From NCBI GenBank assembly GCA_019059635.1, contig JAGVRJ010000001.1:1116001-1180000 (forward strand): DNA of 64,000 nucleotides. Reading direction: 5' to 3'. This document shows, one piece after another, positions 1 through 12,216 of the stretch. Numbering within the stretch: position 1 is the stretch's first letter; each line of letters begins with the position of its first letter. The position numbers were made by a program, and so were the translations under genes. The notes beneath the pieces are model-generated. The model was not told the origin of the DNA, ran no database searches, and saw only the letters and a list, made by a program, of their open reading frames with translations. The DNA is from Proales similis (lineage: Eukaryota; Rotifera; Eurotatoria; Ploima; Proalidae).

Positions 1-3000
1 ATTTTCACCGGCTCGTTGCTGAACGGATTCAATATCTTGGTCGACTCGAGCTCTTGCTGCATCACCTTGATGATCCAGCCGAGTCGCAGCTTCAGTATGC
101 CGTTGAACATCTCCGGCGTCGTGCTTATGTATTTGTTTATGTTGATCAACACCTCTTGCATGAGCACGGCCTGATAGTGGTCGTGCGGGAACACTTCTTC
201 GTAGAGTATTCGCTTTATCTGATCGGGAGCGAGCGGCTTTTGAATTTCCACCTCATTCTGGCCAAACACGCCCATTGTGACTATCTTGCCTCTCACTAGA
301 ATGTTGGTGATCGAGGGCGCCAGGCTGTCCACAGTGCGCTTCAATATGCTCGTGCAGTAGCGCACAGTGCGCCAGTTTTGGCTGTTGCACGCCTCGGCCG
401 ACAAGTTGGATAGCACGGTCTCGATCTTCTCGTCTTGAATTTGAAGCTCAGAGCCGTGCCGGTTGAACAGCTCGTGCAAAATGACCGCCTTCTCGAACAT
501 GTTCGACGACATCTGCAGAGCCGAGATCAGTTCGGACAGATCGTGATCGGCAAAGTCGGCCAAGCTGATCTCGGCGTCGTCTTCGATGATCATCAGTTTG
601 GGCAAGTCGCTCAGACTCTTGTACTGCGAGTTGTCGGTCTCTAGCTCGGTCAAAGCGATGAACTCGAGGTCGGTCTGAAACTCGTCCAGAAAGTCCAAAT
701 GGTCCAAGCAGGCCGAAGGCAGCAGCGTTTGAAGTCTTTCTATTCGCACGGGCACATTGTTAACAACTCCCTGCTTGAACTGGGACAAGAGCTGAAGCAG
801 CTCGTTGCGCTGTGGTCCGCGCAGGTTTTGCTCTCTTATCAAAAACAGGTAAATCGGTCGGCCTTGCAGCTTCCAGCAGCGAGAAAGAAACTCAATGTCG
901 TTCTTTACGTCGTCAAGTAAAAGGCCCAGATCAGACGACATGTAAAAGCCGGTGTTCTCGAACGTGATCGGATAGCAGAGGATCGACTGCGAGCAGACCC
1001 TGTAGAGTTTTGAAGTTCCCAAAACACCGACGGGCCGCTTGGGTCGGCTAAAACAACATGTCTCGTGAGTAAGCGAAAGCAGCCAAAAAGGAGCCAGGCA
1101 GAGAGGAGCTACCCGGTAAGTCCAAGCTTTGAATTGCATCCAAGCTGCTCGTAGGCCTTGACCAGTTCGCTCGGCGGCCAGATTTCGATCGGCTCGATCT
1201 GATGCGGCGTCTGCGATTGAATGCCGTAGTTGGCCAACATCTGCTGCAGTCTGGTCGACTCGGCCACACAGCAAATGTGAACAGTGAGGTCCGAGCAGAA
1301 GCCCTTTAACAACAGGGTTGGCATTTTTAGGTTGTTGAAACGAGATATCGGTCACAAACAAAAAATTTAAAAAAATAACAAAGGCAGTTAGACAACGAAC
1401 CAAATCACAAATCATCTGAACAAACACCAAAGCATCAAAAGTGTAAGCTTACGTTTCGTCTATTAAACTGATTAAGTAATTGCAATGAGTAAGGAGATAG
1501 AGAAGAGCGGATAGAAAGAGCGCAAAGGTTTGCCGCCTACTTTGAATGCCGAGTATCGCTTCGACTGACGCGGTCGCTCAGAGGGCTGCTGGTACCTTCG
1601 AATCGGGTCCAAATCTTGAATAGTCAGTATCTTTTCCATGAGCAGTTGGCAGATGATCCAAATCGCTTGCGTGTACAAGTGACTCGAATTCTCGTCTATT
1701 TCGGGACTTGGCAAGCGAGTCTGTGAGCCCGGCCTGGCCCTTTCCAGCTCGACCAACTCTTTGGGCACGTAGTAGAATCTGGGCAGCTTCTCTCTTCCCT
1801 TTTCGTCTTTGACCAACAGCTTCCGAGCCAACTCGTAGTAGCGGCGCGCTTCGGTCGTGTTCGACCAGAACATGTTGTTTATCGACATGAGCGCAAAATA
1901 GATCGGGTGCTCGTTTTCCACTCCGTCGAATTTCTTTTTTTTTTTTTTATTCAAATTTTCTCTCATTAGTTCGAGTCGATGCTGGCTAAGCTTGGTGTGT
2001 ACCTTAATTTCAGATGCCTCATAGAATGGCTTGCTGGTGTCCTCGAGCGGATGGAAGGCGCCATCTCTCAGGTAGCGTTTGAAGCCGTAGCTGCCCTTGA
2101 GCTTTCGTGTGCACTTGGACAGTGTCTGATTGACGAGGTGCGGATCGTGCACAGCGAACGCCGGAAATCCGACAGTGTGAAGGAGACTGACGCTCGTGTT
2201 CTGAGCTATTCGTTAGCCAGAGCTTCTTTTAGAATTGAATTCGAATCGAGTTACCTTAGAGCTCGATTCACGCGGCAGCAGAGTTTCAAGAGTCGATCGA
2301 TTTCGATTGTGAGCGTCAATGTCGACGTAGACCACCGACCAGCTGCAGCCCTCATCTCCGTACAAATTGAAGCCATTCATTGACTCGAGCGCTGCTTTGG
2401 TCATTCCAATTGAGCTTTTTAACGAATTAGGTCAGATTCGATAATTGGACATGAGATCGGAGCCAACCTGGCGTTGAGCTCGCGCTCATTGTTGTTGTAC
2501 TTGGTGCCTCGTTCACTCATTCCGTAGTCGGGCGTTCGATACGCACGTTCGATATAAAATACTTGAATTAGAGCAGATGAGGGAACTAGCAGGATCAACG
2601 AATGACGGCTTGTTCTCACCTAAATTCTGCACAAAGCTGACCTCGTCGCGAGAGAAGATGATCTCGAGGCCAGAGGAGATCATTTGCGCCAGAGTGACGA
2701 TGTACAGAGCCACACAATCGATTTGCAGATTTCCGTAGTTCTCGTCCTTGATCTCTTCGCCATATTTTATGTCGAACCTCGAATGCAGCGCGTCCACCGG
2801 CTCTTGTTTCACCTTGAACTTTTCCAGTTTTTGACTCTGCTTCATCCAGCAGAACAGAATTCCCCTCATGGTCTTGACCGCAATCTGGCCAAGATGGTAC
2901 GTGCGTCCTTTGTCGTTGTCGATTTTAACGTAGCATTGACGCAGCGCCCAAACGCACACGGCGCAGTAGATGCTATTCCGCACATGAGCCACTGTGCCGC

Positions 3001-3390
3001 CCGCATAGACCGGAAACAGGCCCGTGGTCGGACTCTGATATTGAATTATTTGACTAAAGACTGTCAAGTTTGGATTAGACTCACACCAGCCGCACCAGTT
3101 CACTGGCTCAGTGGGCACTCACCGCGCTGGTAGTAAAAGTCAAGAATTTCGTAAAAGTTCTCGCTTTTGAAATTTTCCTCTGCGGTCGGAAATTCGACAA
3201 ACGACGGCTCACTGTGATCGGACAGGTTCGAAACATTGTTGTTCGAGTTGACGGCCGACTTGAAGCTCTCGTTCAAGTCTTGCAGCAAGCTCTTGCTCAT
3301 GCGAATGTCCGCCAGACTCGCCCTTGACGTGTTCTTTGTCGATGAGTTTGCCGAGCCTGTCGGACTTATGGAACTGTTCTCGAACAACAT
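1..3390 (-). CDS. PHKB: Phosphorylase b kinase regulatory subunit beta (3' end cut off by window)
   Basis: Regulatory beta subunit of the hexadecameric kinase that activates glycogen phosphorylase in the cytosol. Exons read on minus at 3390-3123, 3060-2620, 2561-2468, 2414-2255, 2200-2003, 1933-1541, 1303-1113 and 1047-1, giving about 930 residues in frame; vertebrate PHKB is near 1,090, so roughly the last 150 are outside the window. Landmarks matching PHKB rather than PHKA are [40 protein letters not shown] and [10 protein letters not shown]. These belong to the glucoamylase-like N-terminal half; the C-terminal half follows in the last exon. I chose the ATG at 3390; a TTG three codons upstream is in frame but unlikely. 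The intron at 1304-1540 is longer than its neighbours, so a small exon there could be missed. The phases of all other junctions agree. Confidence 0.93.
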
Positions 3391-3646
3391 CTCAAACAAC
3401 CGATTCCCTTTTCTATGTGGCCAGGGACCTCTCTTTCTCTATCTGTGCTCAATCTGGTTCTTTTGAGTGACCGAATGGCCGAGCCAAGTGACATAAAGAA
3501 TGGCGCTTTACTTCCATCTTTTCTTTTTTCTTAGAAAAGCAGCCGGCGTTAATTTTTTGAATCTTTTTAATTGAGCCGAGCAAGTATTTTACAAAAAGAT
3601 AATGATTGAGGAGTTATTTGGACTTGGAGTCAGAGCGAATGCGAAA

Positions 3647-4721
3647 TTAGGGCCGTAAGAAGCGGAGAGCGCCCAGAACGATGAGTAAAATGGTCAGCAC
3701 GCTTCCTATTGTTTGTTTTCAATGCTTAATGGCCACTTTTGATGTCAAAATGCCAAATCGACAGCTCACCTGCAATGTAACGAATCATTTCGGCCTTGAA
3801 CGACTCCAGAATGGCCTTCATGTTGGACATTTCCGAATCGATGCGGCTGTCCAGCTTGTGCAGGCGGTTCGTTACTTCGTAATGCTTTGTTTCCACCATA
3901 TGATCGTCAGATGAGCTCAATGTTGAGAGCAGAATGGCTGCTTACCGCTTCGGTCGAACGATTCTTCTCCAAGTTTATGTCGAGCGTAAATCCGCCCTTC
4001 AACTTGATTATCTCGTCCTTTTGAACATTTTTAGATGTCGAAAGCTTGAGGTGTGTTGTTGAAGGAGATGCGATTTACATGAAGCGCTTCTCGAAGCGAT
4101 TTCATCTCCATTTCGAGTTTCTGAATTCAAACCGAGTCAAAAGCGAACGAGAGCAGAATAGACTGAGACTTGGTCTACTTGATTTTCATTGCGTAGGGCA
4201 GAGAACTCGCTCCTCTCCAGAATGATCATGTCCTTTTTAAGCGAGTTGATGTGAATCATCATTTGCTGAATGGCCAAGTCCTTGAGAGAACAGTGAGCAA
4301 AGAGCAGGCGACCAGGCCAGAGCAGGCGATTACTTGACTCGCCCGGGTCACGCAAGTCTTTCTCATGTCGTCCGAGACGAATGTGACCACGTCTTTGAAC
4401 AAGGCGCAGACCGCTTCCGCCTGCCGATCATCAAATCCGTTCTTGTTCAGCTCTTTCACAAACGAGTGAGTGTCGAAATAGTTCATGTGCGCCACCGAGC
4501 TTATTTTCGCGTTTTCTTGACCCGCCGCTGGTCTCTCGGTCGCTATTTGAACACCAAGGCAACAAGGTTGGCATTTGCGCAGCTTAAAGAAAATCTCACT
4601 AGAGGGACCAACTTGTTTGACATTGCACGCCTGTTGAGGAAAGCTGGCGAGCATTCAATGATCTGATCGGGTGGGACCTAATCTGCTGGAATGGCCGAAA
4701 TAGCGATGCCCTCAGCGCCAT
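3647..4721 (-). CDS. CCDC90/MCUR1-family mitochondrial inner-membrane coiled-coil protein
   Basis: The family (CCDC90B, MCUR1; yeast Fmp32) sits in the mitochondrial inner membrane; MCUR1 is linked to the calcium uniporter. Exons on minus: 4280-4179, 4120-4079, 4017-3946, 3884-3770 and 3705-3647, preceded by an exon ending at 4334. Conserved landmarks are NYFDTHSFVKEL, SLKKDMIILERSEF, LDINLEKNR and IRYIAG, followed by one C-terminal membrane segment ending RFLRP. Two N-termini are possible. A single-exon start at ATG 4654 gives 236 residues. A spliced start at ATG 4721 (exon 4721-4678 joined to 4598) gives 232 residues and an arginine-rich presequence beginning MALRASLFRPFQQI, which fits mitochondrial import better, although its donor GTCCCA is weak. 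I prefer the spliced start. Whether it resembles MCUR1 or CCDC90B more I cannot say. Confidence 0.82.
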
Positions 4722-5587
4722 GATTCCTGAATTGAAATGAGAAATTGTCTGAATAGAGGGTGAAGGCGCGTCTGCTCGGAGCCGGTTTTATGCTAAAGCC
4801 AAAGTGCAGAGCCAAGTTCGTCTTTGACGCTTATACAATTTGGAAGAAACTCATCTACATCACAGAGCGCTGCTCTTTGCAGCTTAATTCAAATTTCTCG
4901 ACATTTTATTTTTTATGGTCTTGAACCGAGTGGACTTGGGTGGCCGAGGATCAGGAGACGCTTACTAACAGGGCCTAGGACGATTGTGTTCAGGTCGAAC
5001 TAGATGAAGAAAGCTTTACAAAAAAAAAAGAGAGAAAGAAAACGGTATTATGCGCGCGCTGATCGAGAGTCGTGGCGGCTTTCAATAATCATCGTTTTTG
5101 TGAATAATTAGGCTGACTGGTTCAATCCATCGCCTAGATACCTTTTCCCTTCTTTTTTTTTTTTGTTGGTTCATTCACTTACGACCCGCAATATAATTTA
5201 TGAGAGCCTTTCGTGATCTCGCGCTCATGTCGCGCAACTCACCCAAATTAGTCCAATGTATCTGTTTGGCTCTTTTACTTCCCCTCCCTATCGGCTTGCA
5301 CTTGGCTCTAATGGCCTTTATTGCATTCACACCATGAAGAATGCTGAGCCAGCTTCCTCGAAGCCTCTCACATGCTTCTGGGTGTTGAATTTCAATCGTA
5401 AAATTGACGCCCCGCATTCTAAAGAAAGGAAGCATATTCCACAGTTGCAGAACTGACACTCTATTCTTTCATGCCAGCTCCTTTCCTCTCGATCTAACCA
5501 GTCAGCAATGTGATAAAGGCGTGCGCTATTCTATTTACGGGTCTACTTTAGAAGCAACTGGTTTCGACCGTCCTTGGAGCGAGAGAC
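4722..5587. other. Intergenic region between divergent CCDC90-like and PDE6D genes
   Basis: This 866 bp stretch should hold both divergent promoters. It contains an A-rich tract near 5018-5042 and a T-rich tract near 5150-5164. A minus-strand open frame of 94 codons (5459-5175) and an overlapping plus frame (5256-5456) are present. I recognise neither product, and neither has a clear splice or domain context. Confidence 0.5.
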
Positions 5588-6338
<751 letters not shown>

Positions 6339-6786
6339 TTTTATCTCTTTCGTCCCATTTTTCTTTTCAATTCAATCGCTCTTGAGTGCGTCACTATCTT
6401 TTCGTTTGTCTTCTTCTTCCTCCCTCATTTTATTTTCTTTTGCTCTCTGTTTCGGAATTCCGTTTGTTCTTTTTCTTCTCATGTACGTTCTCTCTTCACA
6501 TTTCCATTATTTGCATTTCGTATCATTCTCATTCAAACGGCCAATAACGCGCGCTCGTATCTCTCTGTCTAAATTAGCTGCCGCTGCTACACTTTTTCAA
6601 GTTTTTTATGCAACAAATTTCAATCCCATTAACTCACATGTAGCCAATCCATGTCTCGCTAATCAAGTTATTCAGATGCCCGAGCGCTTGCACCAGCAAC
6701 AAAAAATAAACAAAATAAACGCTTTCTTACAAACACAGCAGACTTGATAAAATTGTTCGCATTTGTTGGTCTTGATTGAGCTGCTG
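6339..6786 (+). other. PDE6D 3' UTR and short spacer before LIN52
   Basis: T-rich 3' untranslated sequence. Two overlapping AATAAA hexamers lie at 6705-6710 and 6714-6719, only about 70 bp before the LIN52 start codon. No separate gene is visible. The plus frame at 6331-6747 is low-complexity and is not a believable protein. Confidence 0.55.
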
Positions 6787-7309
6787 ATGGACAAGCAAGC
6801 GGAAAACAGTGAGTTAGTTATGGCCGCATTTTGCTTTCAATTTCGTCTCCAGTGAACGCGCGAATAGTGTCGCCGTCGTCCGACTCGGATTTGATGAGCA
6901 CTGAGCGTCTTGACTCGCTGATGGCCCAAGTGCTGCCGCATTGCCTCGTCGGCATGAGCGAGTTTGCCTCGCCGCTCAAATCAGCTCAAGTAAACCTTGT
7001 GGACCTCGGCAGTCGCTAGTTTTCTTCTTTCCATCTTGTCGATCATAGCCGGAAAACGGAGCGGCCAACTCGGCGCTTCCTACTTGGATGAGAGATTTAA
7101 ACGCCCAGGACATGGAGCTCATAAACGGTAAGCGTCGGTCAGCTTCGATTCTCGCTCTGTGATCCACTCTGTGAATCAAAGTGCTGTCCACCCTCACTCC
7201 CGAACAGCTGATGCAGCGCGTCAAGGCACTTTACGAGCTGGCATATGAGCTCGGTTTGCAGGAATGTGAGACCCAGACTCTTTACACTCTCACGCACACG
7301 CTGTTGTAG
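6787..7309 (+). CDS. LIN52: LIN52, DREAM/MuvB complex subunit
   Basis: Small nuclear scaffold subunit of MuvB; it links the p107/p130 pocket proteins to the LIN9/LIN37/LIN53/LIN54 core and so helps repress cell-cycle genes. Four exons: 6787-6808, 6853-6989, 7049-7127 and 7182-7309, giving 121 residues (human 116). Conserved blocks are the pocket-binding LxSxExL motif (seen as LMSTERL), a GMSEFASPLKS segment, PTWMRDL, and a C-terminal helix reading RVKALYELAYELGLQE. The human phosphoserine 28 (Ser-Pro) position aligns with Met-Ala here. The start is the only ATG compatible with the first donor. AATAAA-type signals lie near 7435-7455. Confidence 0.92.
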
Positions 7310-8131
7310 CTAAATCTCCACATTTAAGCCAAGCAAATGACTCGCGGCAGACTACTGGAAATATTCTCAAGCGATTGAATTGAATTCATAAAGCTGATTG
7401 GCTTTTGTTGTTGCTGCTGCTGCTGTTGTTTTTCAAATAAACAGGTTTTCTAAATAAATAGACGTAAATTAGACTATTTTCGGCGACCTTGTTCAAGTAT
7501 TTGTTAAATTAAATTGAATTATCGTGGTCGTCAATTCTGAATTGTCTGAGCCGAATCGGAATTAAGTTCTGTCATGCAGCTAGTTGCACGAGTCGAACGA
7601 ATCGCGCCCAACATAAATAAATGTCTGCGCTGATTCAGCTCGTTGCTCGTGTGTGCGCACACCAACGACGACGATTTGAAACGCGACGGCCTCTTTCTCA
7701 CTTCAAAAAGCCGAAAAAGCCGAATTTCGAGCGCACCATTGCTATTTGTGTGTTGGCCTATTGGCGTGCAGCGCATGTCACGGCTGCGTTCTTGTCGCGT
7801 TTGCTTTTGAAAGAGCGAGCATGAGGCCGCGTTCGTTCTTCAATAGGCCGCAGGTGGCAACTATTAAAATTTGTTAGATTTGCTCTTTGCGTGCGCGATT
7901 CGATGCGGTGTGTGATTGAGGCCAAAGAGTTTTGAATCGGCCACGTGCAAGCATGCGCTTATTGAGAGAGAGAGAGAGAAAGAGACGTGGAAATAGAGAG
8001 AGAGAGAGAGAAAAGGGAGAAATGAGAAGCCAAGAAGAGCGGACTCTTCTTCGGCTGAACCGCGCTTGTACTGTACAAGAGCTCTCTATTTGCCTTTCTT
8101 GTTTAGGTGGTTCTGAGTATTTAAAGAAGAG
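7310..8131 (+). promoter_or_regulatory. LIN52 3' UTR and importin-7 upstream region with GA tracts
   Basis: About 820 bp. The first part carries polyadenylation hexamers near 7435-7455 for LIN52. The last part includes a purine tract of GAGA repeats at 7964-8010, about 120 bp before the importin start codon. Short open frames here show no recognisable domain. A promoter role for the GAGA tract is inferred from its position only. Confidence 0.4.
7964..8010 (+). repeat. GAGA microsatellite upstream of importin-7
   Basis: Two runs of GA dinucleotides separated by an interruption (around 7981-7994). Similar GA/CT runs occur throughout the window, often near gene ends. Confidence 0.8.
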
Positions 8132-11100
8132 ATGCAGAACAGTATTGAAAAGTTGGTCAACCTTCTCAACTCGACGCTGAGTCCGGACCTGCGCAAACAG
8201 GCCGAAGACGAGCTGTCCGGCATGAATAGAGAGCTTGGCTTCACAACCAATCTGATGCAGCTGGTCATGTCCGATCAGGTGCAGATGCCCGTTCGACAGG
8301 CCGGCGTGATCTACCTCAAGAACATGATCAACCAGTACTGGTACGAGAAGAACCTTGACAACGAGACGCCCATGTTTGTGATCGCCGAACAAGAGAAGCA
8401 GATGATCCGCGACAATTTGATCGAGGCGGTAATCCACTCGCCTGACCCGATCAGGGCTCAGCTGATTGTGGCCGTGCGCACCATCGCTCAGCAGGATTTC
8501 CCGGACAAGTGGAGCTCCATAATTGACAAGGTGCACCATTTCATTCAGACGAACGAAATTCAGACCTGGTACGGCGCACTTCAAGCGTTCTACCAGCTCT
8601 GCAAGATAAACGAGTACAAGACGGCCAAAGACCGAGCGCCCTATCACAAGGCGATGGCCATCATGCTGCCGCTCTTTCTCGAACGCCTCTGTCAAATAAA
8701 CGAGGACCAGTCCGAGCTGAGCATTCTCACGCAAAAGCAAATACTGAAGATATTCTTCTCGTTTATTCAGTTCATTTTGCCACTGGACGTGTTGGACAAC
8801 AACAGCATGAGCACCTGGATTGAGATAAACAACCTGATCTTGTCCAAGCCGGTGCCCGACCACGTCGAGCAAGTCGACAAGGAGGAGAGGGCCGAGCTGG
8901 CCTGGTGGAAAATCAAGAAATGGGCCATTCGCATATTGAATCGAATATTCGACCGATACGGAACGCCCGCGTCCGTGAACAAGGAGTACACCGAGTTTGC
9001 CAACTTCTTCTTGAAGGGCTTCTCCACCAAAGTGCTCACCACTGTGCTCAAAATACTCGAGCACTATCGCAACGGCGTCTACATATCGCCCCGAGTGCTG
9101 CAGCAGTGCATCATATTCATTGAGTACGCGGTTAGTCCGGCGTTCACGTGGAAGTTCCTCAAGCCGCACATGTTCGTCATCATTCAGGAGATTCTCTACC
9201 CGCTCATGTGTCACTCGGACGAGGACGAAGAGCTGTTTGTCAACGACCCGATCGAGTACATTAAGATCAAGTACGACATATTCGAAGACTTTGTCTCGCC
9301 GGTCAACGCCGCCCGCCAACTAGTCTACCACGTCGGAAAGAAGAGGAAGCAGGTGCTCGAGCAGGCGATGATGTTCTGCACCCAGGTGCTTCAGAACAAC
9401 GCGCTCAGCGCGCGCCAAAAGGATGGTATTCTGCACATTGTCGGCGCGGTCGCCCCGGTTCTATTGAAGAAGGGCCAGTTCAGAGATCAGCTCGAGCAGA
9501 TGCTGGTGAGCTTCGTGTTTCCCGAGTTCCACAGCGAGAATGGCTTCCTGCGCGCACGAGCTTGTTGGATGCTCAAGTCGTTCGCTCAGGTCAAATTCAA
9601 ATCGGCCGACAACATAAACGCGGCCTGCAACTACATTAAACAAAGCATCCTGAACGACCAATGTCTGCCGGTGAACATCGAGGCGTGCATTGCTCTTCAA
9701 GAGCTCCTGTCCGACGAGGACTCTGAACAGTATGAAGGCATCAAGGCCAACATTGGCCAGCACATTCACCCGATCCTGCTCAAAATGCTCGATCTGATCA
9801 GAAGCACGGAGAACGACGACGTCAGCAACGTCATCCAGCGATTGATTTACATTTACGAAGACCAGGTGGCCTCGTTCGCCGTCGACCTGATGAAGCATTT
9901 GGCCGAGACGTTCTTGGTGGTGATGAAGTCGTGCGAAGAGCAAGAGGACGCCGAAGTAAAAGACGACAAGACCATCACTGCGGTCGGCATACTCAGCACA
10001 GTCGACACCATCTTGAGTGTGATGGAGGGCAAAACTGAAGTGATGAACGAACTGGAAAAGCTCGTGCTGCCCATAATCAACTCAATCGTTCACAACGGCA
10101 TGCTAGGTGAGTTGACCTCTTTTGCCGAATGCGATCTGCGGCGCTTTTAAACCGAAAACGTCAAGACTTTTACGAGGAGCTCTTCTCGCTCATCTGCACG
10201 CTCACGTCCAAACAGATCAGTGAGAACATGTGGTCGATTCTGACGCTTCTCTACGACATATTCCAGAACGACGCGGCCGACTACTTCACTGAACTGATGC
10301 CGGTGCTGCACAACTACGTCACAGTGGACACAAACGCCTTCTTGGCAAATCCCAGTCGACTCGAGCTCGTTGTGAAGATGATCACTCAAGTGCTGAGCGC
10401 CGATGTGGGCGACGACGAGGCCGAGAGCCACGCTGCCAAGCTGCTCGAGATCATCATTCTGCAATGCCACCAGAAAATTGAGTTCGTCCTGCCTGCCCTG
10501 CTTGAGATTGTCTTCGACCGCATGTCGCGTGAGATTAGCAATCTGGAGCTGCGCAACATGTGCATGCTGGTGGTTGTGGCCGCGCTCTGGTGCAACACGC
10601 CCAAAGTCATTCAGACCTTGGACAGTGCCAGCGTGGTTCAGAACCGTCCGATGCTCAGCGAGTTCTTGCAAAAGTGGCTCAACGAAATCGACAACTTTTA
10701 CGGGTCAGTGCCGTCCCTAGCCGCCCCCCACTCTCCGTCTCGCTTAATTCTACCGGTTGTTTCAGGCTGCACGATCGCAAGATTTGCGTGCTGACACTCT
10801 GCTCGCTGCTTCAGCTGTCAACCCAGCGACCGAACGATGTGGGCCAATTGTCGAACAAAATGCTCACTTCGATCTGCATGCTGCTGGAGAATCTGGAGCG
10901 CGCCTACGCAAACAAGAGCGAGTACGACTCAGATGAGGACTTTGACGACGACGATGACTACACAGACACGTCGTCCGGCGAGGAGGAAGAGGTCGCAGGC
11001 AAGTCCAAAGAGAACGGAATGGAAGCGTCCGGCCAAGATGATGGCAAAGACGGTGACTCGGACGACGACGACGACGATTTCACCGATGACGACGATGACT

Positions 11101-11393
11101 TCGATCGAACCGCTCTGGAGAGCTATCCGACCTGCATAGACGAGAACGACGAGGTCGACGAGTTCCTCATATTCAAGGACACTCTTCAATCGCTGCAAGC
11201 CAACGAGCAGCAGTTCTACGACGCGCTCACCTCCTCGCTCACGCCTGACCAGTGCAAGGTGATCCAGAACATGATCACTTTGGCCAATAAGCGCAAGGCC
11301 GAAAAGGAGTCGCGCAAAATTCTGGCCACCGGAGGCTACAACTTTGCAAACTTTAGCGTGCCGCAGAACTTTAACTTTGGCGGCGCCAATTGA
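8132..11393 (+). CDS. IPO7: Importin-7/8 (RanBP7/8) nuclear transport receptor
   Basis: Importin-beta superfamily receptor that carries ribosomal proteins, histones and signalling factors through nuclear pores under RanGTP control. Three exons: 8132-10106, 10166-10703 and 10766-11393, with 59 and 62 bp introns, giving 1,046 residues (human IPO7 1,038). An N-terminal HEAT/importin-N block begins near residue 15, with the conserved GVIYLKNMINQYW. Further blocks read LPLFLERL, DEELFVNDPIEYI and LLHNYVTVDT-like. An acidic Asp-rich loop follows at about residues 890-950, and the end FNFGGAN resembles the vertebrate FNFGG end. It matches IPO7 and IPO8 about equally; one ancestral gene before the vertebrate split is expected. 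A polyadenylation hexamer lies at 11662-11667. Confidence 0.97.
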
Positions 11394-12216
11394 AAGTCTC
11401 CACAAGTGCGATCTGCGCCGCTTTAAGATGCATGGATCACTCTCTTCCGTCAAACCAAGAAGTAAATCCACCTCCTAAACCATTATTGGCTTATTTCCTT
11501 CCATTATTCATTACTCTGGTTCGCCATTCTCTTCCCTCTCCTGTGCCTCCTCCTCCCTCTTCTTTTTCACTTTCCCTTCGTTTCGTCGTTTCTCGCCGCC
11601 TTTCTTATTTCTATAGCAGCTGTTTTTGTTTTGCAGACTTGTTGTTTTTGTTAAATTAAAGAATAAACACCGACATTCGATGGATTGGAGGCCTGTTCTG
11701 TCTGTTTGATCTAAATTTATTAAGTAGTTTGTTCGTTTGCTTTTAAATTAACTCGAGCTAATTTAGAAAACCGAAAGAAACAGAAAGCAAGAGAAGCAAA
11801 GTGATTGAAAAAGTCCGTTTGTTTGCGGCGACGACCAACGCGTCGGTCTGTTCAGAATCGATTGTCTCGAATCAATTGGATTGGGCGTAGAGACGACAGA
11901 GAGAGAGAGAGAGATAGGAGCGCTTAATTAACAAGTTTATACAAAAGTCGAAAGAGTCGACAAAATGTGACAAGTTGCGGTGAACTGGGTTTCACAAGCC
12001 AAGTGATGAAGAGCAGGCGAGTTTATTTTGTTTTATAGAAGCTTGCCAACCAATACAACTTAAAATCGTAAAAAAGGCCACAGAGGACGCAGAACGGTCA
12101 GTGAGTGAAGACAGCGATAGACACAGAGAAGGGGCAGGCAAACGAGCGGAGGGCGGCCAGCTGAATTGCTTCGATTGAATGGATTTTCACCATCGCTCGA
12201 TTCGGGCCGTAACTGT
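11394..12216. other. Convergent 3' UTRs of importin-7 and CDK12
   Basis: Importin-7 3' UTR with AATAAA at 11662-11667. On minus, an AATAAA near 11724-11716 could end CDK12. A GA tract sits at 11898-11914. No gene seen. Confidence 0.5.

Noticed and set aside
5105-5135. GGTTCAATCC resembling a tRNA T-loop
   Set aside because: No matching acceptor stem, D-arm or anticodon arm around it.
7874-9319. 481-codon minus-strand open frame overlapping the importin-7 gene
   Set aside because: It lies antisense to a clearly conserved coding exon and has no domain; it exists because codon choice leaves few antisense stops.
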